Below, piece after piece: positions 1 through 11,138 of a stretch of DNA of 35,698 nt. Under the pieces are notes generated by a model. It was not told where the DNA came from and searched no databases. It saw nothing but the letters and a program-made list of their open reading frames with translations. The DNA is taken from contig JAAOMR010000010.1 of assembly GCA_018853935.1 (NCBI GenBank), positions 1 through 35,698 on the forward strand, given 5' to 3'. Made by a program: the position numbers and the translations under genes. This stretch comes from Acidithiobacillus ferrivorans. Its GTDB lineage: Bacteria > Pseudomonadota > Gammaproteobacteria > Acidithiobacillales > Acidithiobacillaceae. The first letter of the stretch is position 1. Every line of letters begins with the position of its first letter.

Positions 1-200
1 CGGTCATCCTGCCCAACGTGCGCATGGGCGAAGGTGCCCGCCTGCGCAAGGTGGTAGTGGACAAAGGTACGATTATCCCGCACGGGCTTGTGGTCGGTGA
101 AGATCCGGTCGAAGACGCCCGTCGCTTCTATCGTACTCCCAACGGCGTGACCCTGATTACCCCGGAGTTACTTGGCCAGCAACTACATTTTGTGAGGTAA
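1..200 (+). CDS. glgC: Glucose-1-phosphate adenylyltransferase, C-terminal end (partial)
   Basis: Only the last ~66 codons are present; the reading frame is open from base 3 and the gene begins left of the window. The visible peptide ends with a left-handed beta-helix style stretch ([20 protein letters not shown]) followed by [18 protein letters not shown], which matches the C-terminal signature of bacterial GlgC. GlgC makes ADP-glucose from glucose-1-phosphate and ATP, the committed step of glycogen synthesis in the cytoplasm. The next gene starts 4 bases after the stop, so it is the first visible member of a glucan operon. The catalytic half of the enzyme cannot be judged from this window. 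Confidence 0.88.
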   Translation, partial: VILPNVRMGEGARLRKVVVDKGTIIPHGLVVGEDPVEDARRFYRTPNGVTLITPELLGQQLHFVR

Positions 201-204
201 TCCC

Positions 205-1908
205 ATGCCCCCGGCGCGCGCGCTTCATGTCATTTTCTGTTGGCACATGCACCAGCCCGATTACCGCGATGCCGACGGCGTCTACGTCTTGCCGTGGACC
301 TATCTGCACGCCTGCAAAGACTATTCGGACATGATCGCCCACTATGAGGAGAATCCCCTCGCCCGCGGGGTGTTTAATTGTGTGCCGATTCTGGTCGAGC
401 AATTAGAGGACTACACCGCGCAGTTTCAGAGCGGACAGTTCCGCGATCCGCTGCTCATTGCACTTGCCATGGAAAATCTCAAAGCACTGCCTAATGAACA
501 GCGGCATTTCCTGCTGGAGCAATGTTTCCGCCTCGACCCGGAGCACATGCTCAACCCCTTCCCGGATTATCGTCGCCTGTATGACATTTACCAGTTAATG
601 CTGGAGGACGTTAAGGAGATATCGGATTACCTCTCCATACAATACCTCGCGGATCTTCTGGTCTGGTATCACCTAGCCTGGACCGGGGAGACCGTGCGCC
701 GCGGCAGCCCTTTCCTGCGATCACTTTTTGCCAAGGGACACGGTTTCAGCCAGGAAGACCGCCAGCAACTCGTCCACTTTCTCGGAGAACTGATTGGCGG
801 ACTGATTCCCCGCTATCGCGCCCTGGCGGAAGCGGGGCGCATTGAGATTTCCACCACCCCCTATTACCATCCCATCGGGCCGTTGCTGCTCGACTTCCAC
901 GCCGCGCGCGAAGCGGTAACGGACGCCCAGTTGCCCGACTGCCTGGCCTATCCCGGCGGGGCTGAGCGCGCGCGCTGGCACATCGACCAGGCACAGCAGA
1001 GTTATCTCCAGCATTTCGGAGTGCCGGCGCAAGGTATGTGGCCTGCCGAAGGGGGCGTCTCTGCCGCCTTTGTCGAAATGCTCGGCAACGCCGGGGTGCG
1101 CTGGACCGCTTCCGGTGAAGGCGTACTGACCCATAGCCTGCTGCTCAGCGACGATGACAGCGGCCCCCGCGGCCGGGTGGAATACTTGTACCGTCCCTAT
1201 CAACTGCAGGGGACAGGACCCGTACTCTTCTTCCGCGATGATGCGCTCTCCGACACCATCGGCTTCGACTACAAAACCTGGTCCGGACATGATGCCGTCA
1301 CGGACTTCATCCACAAACTGGAGACCATCTGGCGGCAGACGGAGCACGAGGCAAACCCGGTCGTCAGTATTGTTCTCGATGGCGAAAATGCCTGGGAATA
1401 CTATCCCTACAATGGCTATTACTTTCTCTCGGAACTCTATAAATCCCTGGCTAATCACCCCCACATCCGGATGTGTACCTTCAGCGATTTCATCAACAAC
1501 CATCCAGACGACGTGAAGGCCATACCCCGGCTGGCCGCAGGGAGTTGGGTCTACGGCAGCTTCAGCACCTGGATTGGCGACGCCGCTAAAAACCGCGCAT
1601 GGGATTTGCTCTGCACCGCCAAACAGGACGTGGATCAACATCGCGGGCAATTCTCTGCGGAGCAGCAGGCCAAGATTCTTGAACAACTCGGTCGTTGTGA
1701 AGGTTCTGACTGGTTCTGGTGGTTCGGCGACTACAACCCATCGGACTCCGTCCGTGATTTCGACCATCTGTACCGCCTAAACCTCCGCAAGCTCTATTCC
1801 CTGATGCAACTCCCCGCCCCCGATGCCCTCAGCAACCCCATCAGCCATGGCGGCGGTGCGGCAGAGGCCGGTGGTTCCATGCGCCGCAGCCACACGGAAG
1901 GACACTGA
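205..1908 (+). CDS. Glycoside hydrolase family 57 protein (amylopullulanase/alpha-amylase-like)
   Basis: This 567-residue cytoplasmic protein carries GH57 signatures in order: H16-Q17-P18 in an N-terminal strand (CWHMHQPDYRD), GMWPAEGG with E282 as the probable nucleophile, FFRDDALSDTIGF with D345/D346 as the probable acid, and VLDGENAWEYY around residues 390-400. GH57 enzymes are retaining alpha-glucan hydrolases or transferases. The region 3 and 4 motifs resemble the amylopullulanase branch more than 4-alpha-glucanotransferases, but substrate cannot be assigned from sequence. There is no signal peptide, so it should act on internal glucan. The start has a GAGGTAA ribosome site just upstream, and the stop directly abuts the next ATG. 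Its place between glgC and a second GH57 gene supports a role in glycogen turnover. Residue roles are by family analogy, not alignment. Confidence 0.88.
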   Translation: MPPARALHVIFCWHMHQPDYRDADGVYVLPWTYLHACKDYSDMIAHYEENPLARGVFNCVPILVEQLEDYTAQFQSGQFRDPLLIALAMENLKALPNEQRHFLLEQCFRLDPEHMLNPFPDYRRLYDIYQLMLEDVKEISDYLSIQYLADLLVWYHLAWTGETVRRGSPFLRSLFAKGHGFSQEDRQQLVHFLGELIGGLIPRYRALAEAGRIEISTTPYYHPIGPLLLDFHAAREAVTDAQLPDCLAYPGGAERARWHIDQAQQSYLQHFGVPAQGMWPAEGGVSAAFVEMLGNAGVRWTASGEGVLTHSLLLSDDDSGPRGRVEYLYRPYQLQGTGPVLFFRDDALSDTIGFDYKTWSGHDAVTDFIHKLETIWRQTEHEANPVVSIVLDGENAWEYYPYNGYYFLSELYKSLANHPHIRMCTFSDFINNHPDDVKAIPRLAAGSWVYGSFSTWIGDAAKNRAWDLLCTAKQDVDQHRGQFSAEQQAKILEQLGRCEGSDWFWWFGDYNPSDSVRDFDHLYRLNLRKLYSLMQLPAPDALSNPISHGGGAAEAGGSMRRSHTEGH

Positions 1909-3927
1909 ATGACCCACAGCACCCCCCTTCTCCTGGGCGTCCATGCCCATCAGCCGGTCGGCAACTTCCCCCACGTCATCGACGATGCCGTCCGCCGCTG
2001 TTATCACCCATTTTTAGAGGCGATGTATCGCTTTCCTGGGTTTCCTTTCGCCATCCACATCAGCGGCTGGCTGCTGGCTTATATGATTGACCAGCACCCC
2101 AAAACCATCACCTTGCTGCAAAAGATGGTAGCCCGCAACCAGGCGGAGTTGGTGGGCGCCGGCGATACGGAGCCGGTGCTCGCCGCGATTCCTCACGCCG
2201 ACCGTATCGCCCAAATTGAGGCTATGGCCAACCGTCTGGAGAAACGCTTCGGACAGCGGCCCGTCGGGGCCTGGCTCACGGAGCGGGTCTGGGACCCCAG
2301 TGTGGTGCCCGCCCTCAACGAGGCCGGCGTGCGCTACGTTATGGTGGACGACTATCACTTTCTCTGTGCGGGCGCTGCGGCAGATCAGCTCGGCAACTTC
2401 CACCGCACCGAAGAAAATGGCCAGAGCATTGACGTTTTTCCTATTTCTGAGGCGCTACGCTACCGCCTGCCATTCTCTGAAGCGGACGCCGCAGTATCGT
2501 ACATTGAGGGCCTCTCCGAGCAGCATCCAGGCAGTGCCGGCATTTATTTCGACGATATCGAGAAATTTGGCGTCTGGCCGGAGACCTATAGCTGGGTGTA
2601 CGAGAAGGGCTGGCTGGAGCAATTCCTGCGTGGCGTGCTCGACTCGCCATACATTCAGCCCATGCGTTTTCGGGATTATCTGGCTCAGAATCGCCCCCAG
2701 GGTATCATCTATTTGCCGACGGTATCCTACAGCGAGATGAACGAATGGACGCTAGCCCCTGATGCGGCGCGCGGCTACGCCGCCTTCCTGGAGCAGGAAA
2801 AAACGGCTGGTCGGCTGGAACAGCGTAAAGCCCTGATCCGCGGCGGCATCTGGAAAAACTTCCTGACCCGCTACCCGGAATCCAACTGGATGCACAAACG
2901 CATGCTCCGGCTATCGCAGCGCTTTCACGCCTTGCCCAAGCGCCAACAGAGCAAAACCATGCGCGCGGACCTGCACGAAGCGCAAGCCAATGACGCCTAC
3001 TGGCACGGACTATTTGGTGGCATATATCTACCGCACCTGCGGCGCGCCGTCTTCAACGCCATCGTCCGCCTGGAGGCACAACTGGACAAGATTACCGCGC
3101 GTCCCGCTCTGGAAAGCAGTGATTTAGATATGGATGGGGTTGACGAACTGCTCTATCACAATCACACCCTTCAGTTGATCATCCGCCCAGCCCCCAGCGC
3201 TGCCGTGGTGGAATGGGACTGCTATGCGCTACGACACAACCTCGGCGACACTCTGGCCCGCCGTGATGAGGCGTATTACGATAAGATTCGTCACGGTGCC
3301 ATTGCGCCCGAAGCCCCCAGCGAAGGCATTGCCTCCGCCCACGACCGCGTCAGCTTCAAAACCGACATCAGCGCTGAGGACCTTACGCCGGACGCCACAC
3401 CCTGCCACAGCTTTCAGGAATGGATCGACGGGAGCGCCATCACTTACAGCGAAAGCCGTTTGCAGAATAGCCCACACTTTTCCGGCGGCGTTGCGGACGA
3501 ATGGGCAACCAGCAAGCGCTACACCCTGTCGGAAAACCGCCTCACAGTGGACTACCGCATTGAGTCAGTGCGCAAAGGGGCGGAAGCACATCGTTTCAGC
3601 ACCCGGCTCTTTCTGGCCATGCCGAGTTGCGATGGCCCGGCAGGGCAGTTCTTTGCCAATGACCAGTCACAGGGTGGCTTTGGCAGTCCCATTCAGGGTG
3701 CAGAGGCCCGGGAAATCGTCCTGGAGGATGCGGTTATGGGCGGTAAAATCGTCATGCATTTCAACCCGCCGGTACGCTGGCAGAGCGCACCACATCTAAC
3801 CGTCTCGCAATCGGAAGCTGGCTTTGAGAAGATCATGCAGGCGTTGCGCCTGGATCTGGAATGGTCAGTCCAGGCGGGCAAAGCCCATACCATAATGATA
3901 CAGGCAGAGGTCATTACCCATGGCTGA
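1909..3927 (+). CDS. GH57 4-alpha-glucanotransferase / alpha-amylase with DUF1925-DUF1926-type C-terminus
   Basis: This 672-residue protein shows all five GH57 conserved regions: H14-Q15-P16 (VHAHQPVGNF), GAGDTEPVLAAIP (residues 83-95), GAWLTERVWDPS with E125 aligning to the catalytic nucleophile of Thermococcus-type glucanotransferase, IYFDDIEKFGVWPET with D215/D216 as the acid, and YPESNWMHKRM (about 323-333). The DDIEKFGVWP and WLTERVW forms are typical of the 4-alpha-glucanotransferase/amylase subgroup. The ~300 residues after the barrel match the size and look of the beta-rich DUF1925/DUF1926 region of that subgroup. It probably disproportionates maltodextrins or glycogen branches in the cytoplasm. 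The ATG follows the preceding TGA with no gap, and its own end overlaps the next gene by 8 bases, so translation is coupled. Transferase versus hydrolase is inference. Confidence 0.9.
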   Translation: MTHSTPLLLGVHAHQPVGNFPHVIDDAVRRCYHPFLEAMYRFPGFPFAIHISGWLLAYMIDQHPKTITLLQKMVARNQAELVGAGDTEPVLAAIPHADRIAQIEAMANRLEKRFGQRPVGAWLTERVWDPSVVPALNEAGVRYVMVDDYHFLCAGAAADQLGNFHRTEENGQSIDVFPISEALRYRLPFSEADAAVSYIEGLSEQHPGSAGIYFDDIEKFGVWPETYSWVYEKGWLEQFLRGVLDSPYIQPMRFRDYLAQNRPQGIIYLPTVSYSEMNEWTLAPDAARGYAAFLEQEKTAGRLEQRKALIRGGIWKNFLTRYPESNWMHKRMLRLSQRFHALPKRQQSKTMRADLHEAQANDAYWHGLFGGIYLPHLRRAVFNAIVRLEAQLDKITARPALESSDLDMDGVDELLYHNHTLQLIIRPAPSAAVVEWDCYALRHNLGDTLARRDEAYYDKIRHGAIAPEAPSEGIASAHDRVSFKTDISAEDLTPDATPCHSFQEWIDGSAITYSESRLQNSPHFSGGVADEWATSKRYTLSENRLTVDYRIESVRKGAEAHRFSTRLFLAMPSCDGPAGQFFANDQSQGGFGSPIQGAEAREIVLEDAVMGGKIVMHFNPPVRWQSAPHLTVSQSEAGFEKIMQALRLDLEWSVQAGKAHTIMIQAEVITHG

Positions 3928-4867
3928 GGGCCTGACCATCGGCATTGATGTGGGCGGCACCAACCTGCGCTTTGGCGTCTTTCGGGGTAACGATTTTCTG
4001 GACTCCACGCGCAGTGAGGTGGATTTGCGCGAAAAATGCGGCCAGGCTCCGGACCCGGAAAGCGCCGCCACGCTGGTCACCACGCTCCTGACTGAAGGCA
4101 TTGCCGACCTGCGTCGGCATCATCCCAGCATCGCCCGGGTGGGCATTGCTTTTCCCGGCTTTATCAACGATGACGGCATATTGCTGCAATCCCCCAACAT
4201 CCCGCAACTGATCCAGCTCGACCTGCAAACGGCCGTGCGCACCGCCTGCCAACTCCCCGTCCTGGTCGAAAATGACGCCAACGCAGCGGGTTATGGCGAA
4301 TTCTGGGAGGAACGTCAGGAGCAGCCCGAGCTGCAAAATCTGCTCTATGTCGGTCTCGGTACGGGGGTCGGTGGTGGCTGGATACAGCAGAGCCGTCCCT
4401 GGCGCGGCGATCATGGCAGTGCCATGGAAATCGGCCATATTATCGTGGTACCGGGGGGGCGGCGCTGCGGCTGCGGCAACCAGGGTTGCCTGGAGCAATA
4501 CGCCTCGGCGCGGGGCGTACAATCCAGCTATGTGGAGTTGACGGGCACCGCGCCGGATACCGCTGTCATCGCCCAAATGGCCAGCGCTGGTCACGCTGAA
4601 GCCGTCAGTACTTTCCAGACGGCTGGCGCCTGTCTGGGACAGGCACTGGCCCATATCCTCAAGGTAAGCGATGTCGGCATAGTGCGAGTTGGCGGTGGTA
4701 TGAGCGCCGCCTGGGACAGTTTCGCCCCGGCCATGCTGCAGCGCCTCGATGCGGATCTGATTCCCGCCTTGCGCGGCAATGTCGAAGTGAAGCGCGGCAA
4801 TGATGATGACCTCGCCGGTATGCGCGGTGCCGCGCTGCTCGCTGATCAGGCGTTTTTACACGACTGA
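3920..4867 (+). CDS. ROK-family sugar kinase, probable glucokinase
   Basis: This 315-residue protein has the ROK/ASKHA phosphate-1 loop IGIDVGGTNLRFGVF (D10-G12-G13-T14), the catalytic motif ENDANAAGYGE with D119, the adenosine loop GLGTGVGGG, and the ROK zinc site made of H173 in MEIGHIIV plus C183, C185 and C190 in RRCGCGNQGCLEQYA. ROK kinases phosphorylate glucose, fructose or N-acetyl sugars with ATP. Glucose is the best guess because the two upstream genes are glucan-degrading enzymes that would release it. The ATG lies inside the end of the upstream GH57 gene (8-base overlap) and the stop shares a base with the murI start, so the cluster is translationally coupled. No DNA-binding N-terminus is present, so it is a kinase and not a NagC-type repressor. 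Sugar specificity is unproven. Confidence 0.9.
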   Translation: MAEGLTIGIDVGGTNLRFGVFRGNDFLDSTRSEVDLREKCGQAPDPESAATLVTTLLTEGIADLRRHHPSIARVGIAFPGFINDDGILLQSPNIPQLIQLDLQTAVRTACQLPVLVENDANAAGYGEFWEERQEQPELQNLLYVGLGTGVGGGWIQQSRPWRGDHGSAMEIGHIIVVPGGRRCGCGNQGCLEQYASARGVQSSYVELTGTAPDTAVIAQMASAGHAEAVSTFQTAGACLGQALAHILKVSDVGIVRVGGGMSAAWDSFAPAMLQRLDADLIPALRGNVEVKRGNDDDLAGMRGAALLADQAFLHD

Positions 4868-5715
4868 TGCGTATCGGTATCTTCGACTCGGGAATCGGCG
4901 GCATCAGCACCCTGCTGGCCTGCCTACGCCACCTGCCGGACGCGCATTATCTTTTCTATGGCGATAGCGCCCACGCTCCCTACGGCGACAAAAGTCCCGC
5001 GCAGGTGCGGCAGTGGACAGAGGAAGCCTATGCCTGGTTCATCAGCGCCGGCGTAGATGCGGTAGTCCTCGCCTGCAATACCGCCACCAGCGCCGCCGTC
5101 GCGCCTTTGCGGGAGCGCGCCGACGTGCCCATTATCGGCATCGAACCCGCCATCAGGAAAGCGCTGACAGACCACCCCCAGGGCGGGATTCTCCTGCTCG
5201 CCACCAGCATCACCGTCAGTGGCGGAAAACTGCGGGACCTTCTGGACCGGCTGGAAAACGGGCAGGAACGTGTCCGCCCTTTGGCCTGCTCCGGTCTCGC
5301 CGAGATCATCGAGACGCAGGATACGGACTGGAGAGCCCGTGCCCGCCACTATCTGCAGCTGAGGGTCCAGCCCGCGCGCACTGCGGACATTGGCGTGGTC
5401 GTCCTGGGCTGTACCCATTACTGCTGGATCAACGACCTGATAAACGACACCTTGGGCGGGGACATTGCCGTCGTCGATGGTAATGACGGAGTTGCCCGTC
5501 AACTATGTCGTCGCCTGGGTGTTGTCCCCATCGGGACGGACACGGCGCCGCCACTACCTCGTCATGCTCGGATATCCCTGCACTTCACCGCCGATAACGG
5601 CGTAAAAAGCCGTCTGGCTCGCCAGCTTTTGGCCGCAAGCGGAGTCAGCGTGGATACGCAACCAGATTTGCCGCACGCCAGGGCGTGTTCCGATCCCGGT
5701 TCTGCTGGCCGATAG
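4867..5715 (+). CDS. murI: Glutamate racemase
   Basis: MurI interconverts L- and D-glutamate, supplying D-Glu for peptidoglycan. The 282-residue protein has the N-terminal FDSGIGGIST motif (D7, S8), YGDSAHAPYGDKS, and the two catalytic cysteines in VVLACNTATS (C70) and VVLGCTHY (C182 followed by H184). It belongs to the aspartate/glutamate racemase fold, cytoplasmic, and its length is normal for the family. The start codon overlaps the stop of the sugar kinase in a TGATG arrangement, which joins a cell-wall gene to a glycogen operon. The next gene is convergent and only 5 bases away, with no obvious terminator hairpin between them. The short C-terminal tail after about residue 260 looks unconserved. 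Confidence 0.95.
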   Translation: MRIGIFDSGIGGISTLLACLRHLPDAHYLFYGDSAHAPYGDKSPAQVRQWTEEAYAWFISAGVDAVVLACNTATSAAVAPLRERADVPIIGIEPAIRKALTDHPQGGILLLATSITVSGGKLRDLLDRLENGQERVRPLACSGLAEIIETQDTDWRARARHYLQLRVQPARTADIGVVVLGCTHYCWINDLINDTLGGDIAVVDGNDGVARQLCRRLGVVPIGTDTAPPLPRHARISLHFTADNGVKSRLARQLLAASGVSVDTQPDLPHARACSDPGSAGR

Positions 5716-5720
5716 GGAGG

Positions 5721-7013
5721 CTATATCAGCAACGGCACCGCCAGAGCCAGGGCGTGAATGGCAATGCCGAGCATCCCGCCCACCAGCGTTCCATTAACAC
5801 GAATATACTGCAGGTCCGTACCCACCCCTTCCTCCAGGAGGCGGACCATGTCCTTATCCGGCCAGGCATGTATCGTCGCTTCGATGTGCTGGGCCAGACC
5901 ATCGCGCAGGGCAGGCGCCAGACGGCGGGCGCTGTCCTCCAGGTAGCCATTGAGCGCGTCGCGCAATGCCTGCTGCTCGCCCAGGAAAAGACCCAGTTGC
6001 TGCGACAGGCGCTGCACCTGCCCCTGCAAGCGGGAATCCGGGCGCTGTAAGTCGCTTTCCAGCCAGGCCCGCAGATCACGAAGCAGGCCATCCATGTAGG
6101 TCTGCACCGCCGGATGGGCGATCAAACCGCTCTGCCAACGCTGTACCCGTGCCTGAAAAACCGCATCCGTCTGCAAACGCAGGATGGCATCCTGCATCCA
6201 GAGATCGAAAGCCAGACGGCGGGGGTGCTCCGGGTCATTCGCAATTTCCTGCAACAACTGATGCGCCGCTCTCACCAGATTGCGAGCCAGATTCTCACTC
6301 AGCGTGGCGGGGTCCATGACCGCCCCCATCCATGCAAAAAGCGTCGGATAGGCGCGCTTGAGAATCGTCCCGATCTGATCTGCCAGCAGGTGCTGCGTAT
6401 CTTCACCATCCAGCCAGCGGCGCAGGCGCTGAATGCCATCGTCGAGCAGGGTCTGGTGCCGATGATCTTCCGTCAATAGTGCCAGAATACTGCCTACCCA
6501 GCGTGCCCCGTCGATGCCCTGCAATTGCCGCCCCAGAACCGCCCGCAAGGCCGTGCGCAATTCGTCGTCATCACTGAGCGCCAGAGCCTTCTGGAGCAGA
6601 ACGGCCACCTGCCGGGCCAGCAGCGCGCTGTTCCCGGCATCACTCAGCCACTGCGCCAGCCAGGTGGCCGGATCGGCGCGTCGCAACAGGCGCACAATGG
6701 CCTCGGCCTCTAGAAAGTGTTCGCGGATAAACTCCGCCAGACGGCGCGCCAGACGCGCCTTGTTCCGCGGCAGGATCGCCGTGTGCGGAATGGGCAATCC
6801 CAAGGGATGCCGGAAGAGTGCGACCACCGCAAACCAGTCCGCCAAAGCACCCACCATGGCCGCCTCCGCAAAGGCCCCCACCCAGGCCCAGGGCCCGGCA
6901 AAGTCATGTGCCGCCGCCACCAGAAACAGCGCCAGCGCCCCCAGCAATAAACCCAGCGCCCAGCGGCGCAGCACACGTAGTCTTTGAGTCCGATCTGGTT
7001 TGGCGGCGGTCAC
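5721..7013 (-). CDS. DUF445 family inner-membrane protein (YjiN-like)
   Basis: The protein has an N-terminal hydrophobic segment (ALGLLLGALALFLVAAAHDF), a second short membrane patch with the DUF445 hallmark AAMVGALADWFAVVALFRHPLG, then IPHTAILPRNKARLARRLAEFI, and a long charged helical body with many Arg, Gln and Leu. It ends in a hydrophobic tail (GGMLGIAIHALALAVPLLI). This is the layout of DUF445/YjiN proteins, whose function is unknown. I place the start at the GTG on minus-strand base 7013 because AGGAG lies 5 bases upstream of it, giving 430 residues. A longer ATG form would begin at 7049 and add a proline-rich stretch with no clear ribosome site. It converges on murI and has no evident operon partner. 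Confidence 0.85.
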   Translation of the reverse strand: MTAAKPDRTQRLRVLRRWALGLLLGALALFLVAAAHDFAGPWAWVGAFAEAAMVGALADWFAVVALFRHPLGLPIPHTAILPRNKARLARRLAEFIREHFLEAEAIVRLLRRADPATWLAQWLSDAGNSALLARQVAVLLQKALALSDDDELRTALRAVLGRQLQGIDGARWVGSILALLTEDHRHQTLLDDGIQRLRRWLDGEDTQHLLADQIGTILKRAYPTLFAWMGAVMDPATLSENLARNLVRAAHQLLQEIANDPEHPRRLAFDLWMQDAILRLQTDAVFQARVQRWQSGLIAHPAVQTYMDGLLRDLRAWLESDLQRPDSRLQGQVQRLSQQLGLFLGEQQALRDALNGYLEDSARRLAPALRDGLAQHIEATIHAWPDKDMVRLLEEGVGTDLQYIRVNGTLVGGMLGIAIHALALAVPLLI

Positions 7014-7115
7014 TATAGCTCCTGTAGGTGAGGGCGGGCACGGGCGCATCCCCGGGGTGTCTGGCCCGGAGTTTAGCAGAAGGCAGTGCTTGCCCGGTAA
7101 AAGTGCGGCAAGGGC

Positions 7116-7145
7116 TTGAAGCGCTGACAGCGCCGGTCGTAGTAT
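7116..7145 (+). promoter_or_regulatory. Possible sigma-70 promoter for the Pmp3/YqaE-like gene
   Basis: TTGAAG (7116-7121) and TAGTAT (7140-7145) are separated by 18 bases, 36 bases upstream of the gene start. The spacer contains a small perfect dyad, GCGCT-GAC-AGCGC (7121-7133). Each box matches four of six consensus positions, so this is a tentative call. Confidence 0.35.
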
Positions 7146-7181
7146 GGACAGGCGACAAGAGAAGGCCTATAGGGGGAGCAC

Positions 7182-7370
7182 ATGCGCCTGTTTTTAGCTA
7201 TTTTTCTGCCATTTGTGGTATTTTTCACTATTGGCCGCCCGATTGCGGGGATTGTTTGCCTGATTTTGCAGATCACGCTGATCGGCTGGGTGCCCGCGGC
7301 CATCTGGGCGGTGTATGCGCTGAGTCAGTACAAGACGGACAAGAAGATCGAAAGGGCGTTGGGGAGGTAA
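7182..7370 (+). CDS. Pmp3/YqaE family small membrane protein
   Basis: The 62-residue protein has two hydrophobic segments (about 3-20 and 22-49) joined by a short turn: LAIFLPFVVFF, then GRPIAGIVCLILQITLIGWVPAAIWAVYAL, followed by a charged tail (QYKTDKKIERALGR). The LAIFLP and LIGWVPAAIWAVYAL elements are the recognisable Pmp3/YqaE proteolipid signature. Relatives are stress-induced membrane proteins linked to membrane potential and salt or acid stress in other organisms. A strong ribosome site (AGGGGGAG) precedes the ATG by 4 bases. It stands alone, divergent from the DUF445 gene and convergent with the DUF29 remnant. The exact physiological role is not established. Confidence 0.75.
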   Translation: MRLFLAIFLPFVVFFTIGRPIAGIVCLILQITLIGWVPAAIWAVYALSQYKTDKKIERALGR

Positions 7371-7379
7371 GATCCTGAG

Positions 7380-7588
7380 AAGACTCAATGAGGAGCGCTC
7401 GCAATCGGCTTTTCAGTTCGTTGCGCGCACTCCGTCCATGCTTTCCACTTCATCCAGAAGATTTAGCCCAGCCTATAGGGCACCACCTGCCGAGTACGCA
7501 AAGCCTCAGCCTGGCTTTCCGTCCAAGCGAGGAAGTCGACCTCGTAAAGATTCGTTATGGCTTGCCCAAGCTGTCGTGCCGTTGCCAT
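7380..7588 (-). pseudogene. DUF29 family gene, frameshifted and truncated remnant
   Basis: Reading minus from the ATG at 7588 gives MATARQLGQAITNLYEVDF followed by LAWTESQAEALRT, the recognisable N-terminus of DUF29 proteins, preceded by a good ribosome site (GGGAGGTG). The frame then runs into a stop near 7463. In another frame, after an in-frame stop, the family resumes as AGLNLLDEVESM (about 7423-7458), and one further frame change gives GRSARNELKSRLRALLIE down to about 7380. The three segments are in the order expected for DUF29, so this is one gene broken by at least two indels and one stop, with the rest of the family domain missing. It fills most of the 7371-7713 gap. DUF29 function is unknown. 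Confidence 0.72.
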
Positions 7589-7713
7589 GCTTACACCTCC
7601 CGCACGGCTTGCGATGACATGAGAATCATAGTGCAACTCAGACGGCGAAGCCCGCAATTCAGCAGGCTTGGCGATTAATCGCAGCACTTTACGCCATGGT
7701 AACCAGGTGGGAA

Positions 7714-8181
7714 CTAAAACGGAATATCGTCATCAAAATCCTCCGCCGGCGCAGGCGGCATCTCACTCTTCCGCGAACTCCCCGCACTGCTGCTGCCGCC
7801 ACTCGGCCGGGACTGATCTTCCTCATCAAAGCTCGCCGCACCGCCGCCCCCACGTGCACCCACCAGTTGCAGGCGATCGCCGACGATCTCCGTGGTGTAG
7901 CGCTCCTGCCCTTCCTTGTCGGTCCACTTGCGCGTCTGCAGACGGCCTTCCACATAAGCCATGCTGCCCTTGCGCAGGTATTCGCCGGCAATTTCTGCGG
8001 TGCGCCCGAAGAGCACGACGCGATGCCATTCGGTGCGCTCCTGCTTGTTGCCTTCCTTGTCCTTGAAGGTCTCAGAAGTCGCGACGCTGAAGTTCGCGAT
8101 GGCGCCACCACTGGGCTGATAGCGCATCTCCGGGTCCCGTCCCAGATGCCCCAACAATATGACCTTATTCACTCCCGCCAT
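7714..8181 (-). CDS. ssb: Single-stranded DNA-binding protein
   Basis: The 155-residue protein begins [21 protein letters not shown], the standard SSB N-terminus. An OB-fold follows through about residue 110 ([54 protein letters not shown]), then a flexible Gly/Ser-rich linker, and the acidic tip DFDDDIPF that recruits repair and replication partners. It coats ssDNA during replication, repair and recombination. The ATG has AAGGAG upstream. It is divergent from uvrA across an 86-base gap, the same pairing seen in many proteobacteria. I see no CTGT-N8-ACAG type LexA box in that gap. Confidence 0.97.
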   Translation of the reverse strand: MAGVNKVILLGHLGRDPEMRYQPSGGAIANFSVATSETFKDKEGNKQERTEWHRVVLFGRTAEIAGEYLRKGSMAYVEGRLQTRKWTDKEGQERYTTEIVGDRLQLVGARGGGGAASFDEEDQSRPSGGSSSAGSSRKSEMPPAPAEDFDDDIPF

Positions 8182-8203
8182 CGTCTGATCTCCTTATGGT
8201 CAA

Positions 8204-8233
8204 GGGGACGGGTGTCCCCGAAAGCTTTATACT
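8204..8233 (+). promoter_or_regulatory. ssb/uvrA intergenic dyad and possible -10 element
   Basis: A perfect inverted repeat GGGGAC-GGGT-GTCCCC occupies 8204-8219, and TATACT follows at 8228-8233, about 35 bases before the uvrA ATG. The half-site TGTCCCC recurs at 8241-8247. The dyad could be an operator or simply an RNA hairpin in a leader. No convincing -35 box accompanies the TATACT. Confidence 0.35.
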
Positions 8234-8267
8234 AACCCATTGTCCCCAAAAAGAGCATGTCGGCTGC

Positions 8268-11072
<2,805 letters not shown>

Positions 11073-11138
11073 GCTTTTTTGCACACCCGCAGCCAATGCC
11101 GCAAAATAAGCGGCAACCATATAACTGGAATTCACCGC

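Noticed and set aside
721-1767. Long minus-strand open frame inside the first GH57 gene
   Set aside because: It is antisense to a gene with complete GH57 motifs and has no recognisable domain or ribosome site.
8196-8267. Earlier uvrA start at 8196
   Set aside because: The extra 24 residues are unlike the UvrA N-terminus and overlap the intergenic dyad; the family starts at [16 protein letters not shown].
8182-8267. LexA/SOS box between ssb and uvrA
   Set aside because: No CTGT-N8-ACAG type sequence was found on either strand of the gap.
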